NCBI GenBank assembly: GCA_018238825.1
Contig: JABCSP010000117.1
Coordinates: 1 to 6,896, forward strand
Length of the DNA: 6,896 nt
Reading direction: 5' to 3'
Source of the DNA: Candidatus Thorarchaeota archaeon
Lineage (GTDB): Archaea > Asgardarchaeota > Thorarchaeia > Thorarchaeales > Thorarchaeaceae
The translations under genes and the position numbers were made by a program. Positions 5,967-6,896 of this stretch are shown here, in pieces. Each line of letters opens with the position of its first letter. Positions within the stretch are counted from its first letter, which is position 1. The notes under the pieces were generated by a model. That model ran no database searches. It was not told the DNA's origin and saw only the letters and a program-made list of their open reading frames with translations.

Positions 5967-6896
5967 CTAATCAGAAAGATCTTCCATCAGCTCAAGCATC
6001 CATGGTTCTATCTCTTTTTCATTCGTCCAGGTTTCTTCAAAGGGTGTAAGCACTAGCTTTCTCTTGATTTCTCCAACCATTGCGCCAGTACTACCGGCAA
6101 TCAAGCAATCTATTGCAAACGCACCAAGTCTCGATGCAAGTAATCTATCAGAGTGGCTAGGATTACCTCCCCTCTGAATGTAACCTAAAACAGAAACCCG
6201 ACAATTTTCTCCAACAAGTTTGGTCAATTTCTTACCAAGGGTTGTAGCATCGCCTTCTTCATCACCTTCTGCAACAATAACAAAAGCACTGGTTTTTCCA
6301 ACATTTCTACCCCGGATTATTTTCCCTGCAATTTTATCAATATCTGTTGGAGTTTCAGGAATAACAACTGCAGAAGCACCACTTGATATTCCAACATGAA
6401 TGGCAATAGCACCTGAAAGGCGACCCATCACTTCGATAAGGAAGACTCGAGAGAAAGCTTCTCCCGTGTCGCGTATCTTGTCCACTGCACTGATGGCGTT
6501 ATTTACAGCAGTATCAAACCCTATTGAAAAATCAGTACCGTAGAGGTCATTATCAATAGTGCCAGGAGCTCCTAAGACTTTTCCATCCCAGTTTTTCTGT
6601 AATGCTGCGAGACCTCTCATAGTCCCGTCCCCGCCTATTGCAATTAATCCATCAATCTTCTCTTCAGTGAGAATTCTAGCGGCCTTCTTTGTACCTTCTT
6701 CGGTCTTGAATTCTTCAGAGCGACCTGTAGTCAGACATGTTCCACCACGATGAAGAATCTTTGACACAGTTCTGGAATCCATCTTCTCAAACTTTCTATC
6801 AAGGATACCTTGGTATCCTCCGTGAATCCCGATAATTTCGCAACCGCGATTCAGACCGATTCGCACAACAGCACGGATGCATGCATTCATCCCTGG
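5967..6896 (-). CDS. pfkA: 6-phosphofructokinase, ATP-dependent type; 5' end beyond the right edge
   Basis: This enzyme phosphorylates fructose 6-phosphate to fructose 1,6-bisphosphate in glycolysis and is cytoplasmic. The frame is open to the last base and reads PGMNACIRAVVR, the middle of the family's GGDaPGMNa motif, so about 10-20 N-terminal residues are missing and the Met at 6890 is internal, not the start. Counting that Met as 1: GGDGT (86-90) binds ATP; PGTIDND (109-115) holds the catalytic aspartates; IEVMGR (152-157) and GYIQRGG (236-242) bind the sugar phosphate. Gly in both GGDG and PGTIDND is the ATP-dependent signature; PPi-dependent enzymes have Asp and Lys there. R6 and R10 match the arginines that bind ADP/PEP effectors in bacterial PfkA, so allosteric control is possible. 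Tyr replaces the common His in the L-G-(H/Y)-x-Q-R-G-G motif, a frequent variant. The C-terminus is complete (TAG 5969-5967). Classical archaeal glycolysis mostly uses ADP-dependent kinases, so an ATP-PFK in an archaeon would be noteworthy. Confidence 0.95.
   Translation of the reverse strand, partial: PGMNACIRAVVRIGLNRGCEIIGIHGGYQGILDRKFEKMDSRTVSKILHRGGTCLTTGRSEEFKTEEGTKKAARILTEEKIDGLIAIGGDGTMRGLAALQKNWDGKVLGAPGTIDNDLYGTDFSIGFDTAVNNAISAVDKIRDTGEAFSRVFLIEVMGRLSGAIAIHVGISSGASAVVIPETPTDIDKIAGKIIRGRNVGKTSAFVIVAEGDEEGDATTLGKKLTKLVGENCRVSVLGYIQRGGNPSHSDRLLASRLGAFAIDCLIAGSTGAMVGEIKRKLVLTPFEETWTNEKEIEPWMLELMEDLSD

Noticed and set aside
5771..6049. Plus-strand 92-codon frame starting with GTG that overlaps the stop of the cysteine-rich gene
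   Set aside because: Its second half is antisense to the phosphofructokinase C-terminus and its first half reads as low-quality hydrophobic and Ser-rich sequence; the minus-strand reading of the same bases looks more coding.
6559..6753. Plus-strand 64-codon frame inside the phosphofructokinase gene
   Set aside because: It is antisense to the GGDGT/PGTIDND core of the enzyme.
1..6896. CRISPR array, tRNA/rRNA, insertion sequence, toxin-antitoxin or defence island
   Set aside because: I found no direct repeat series, tRNA-like cloverleaf arms, transposase motifs or defence-protein motifs on either strand.

Overview
The window looks like chromosomal DNA of an archaeon with moderate-to-low GC, possibly Asgard/Thorarchaeota-like. 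That placement is an inference and is not secure. It rests on the histidine kinase H-box (SHDICN), which is of a kind common in archaeal kinases; on a TATA-like box about 25 nt ahead of a short Shine-Dalgarno leader at ligA; on a neighbouring gene that lacks any Shine-Dalgarno and may be leaderless; and on the lack of convincing bacterial -35/-10 pairs. The NAD+-dependent DNA ligase is a typically bacterial enzyme, so a bacterial host, or transfer into an archaeon, must be kept open.

Layout. (1) Bases 1-581 hold two gene pieces pointing away from each other: the C-terminal part of a flavodoxin/FMN-reductase-like protein on the minus strand, which runs off the left edge, and a short plus-strand gene resembling the C-terminal half of the L-2-amino-thiazoline-4-carboxylic acid hydrolase family. 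Both seem to lose their N-terminal halves at the same place, about 180-210, which suggests a deletion/rearrangement junction or an assembly join. (2) Bases 783-2637 hold an overlapping two-component pair: a membrane histidine kinase with a vitamin-uptake-transporter-like sensor, and a stand-alone CheY-like receiver. (3) Bases 2662-4725 (minus) encode a full-length NAD+-dependent DNA ligase, LigA, convergent with the receiver gene. (4) Divergent from ligA is an unrecognised 315-residue protein with eight cysteines clustered in its N-terminal 134 residues. (5) Bases 5812-5940 (minus) hold a short coding-like stretch without a clear start. (6) From 5967 to the right edge (minus) is most of an ATP-type 6-phosphofructokinase whose first residues lie outside the window.

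Only the kinase and receiver clearly work together: a membrane signal is relayed by His-to-Asp phosphotransfer to a receiver with no output domain of its own. The other genes look like independent units. I see no CRISPR array, tRNA, rRNA, insertion sequence or recognisable defence system. The parts most open to something new are the cysteine-rich orphan, the sensor of the kinase and the truncated-gene junction at the left end.
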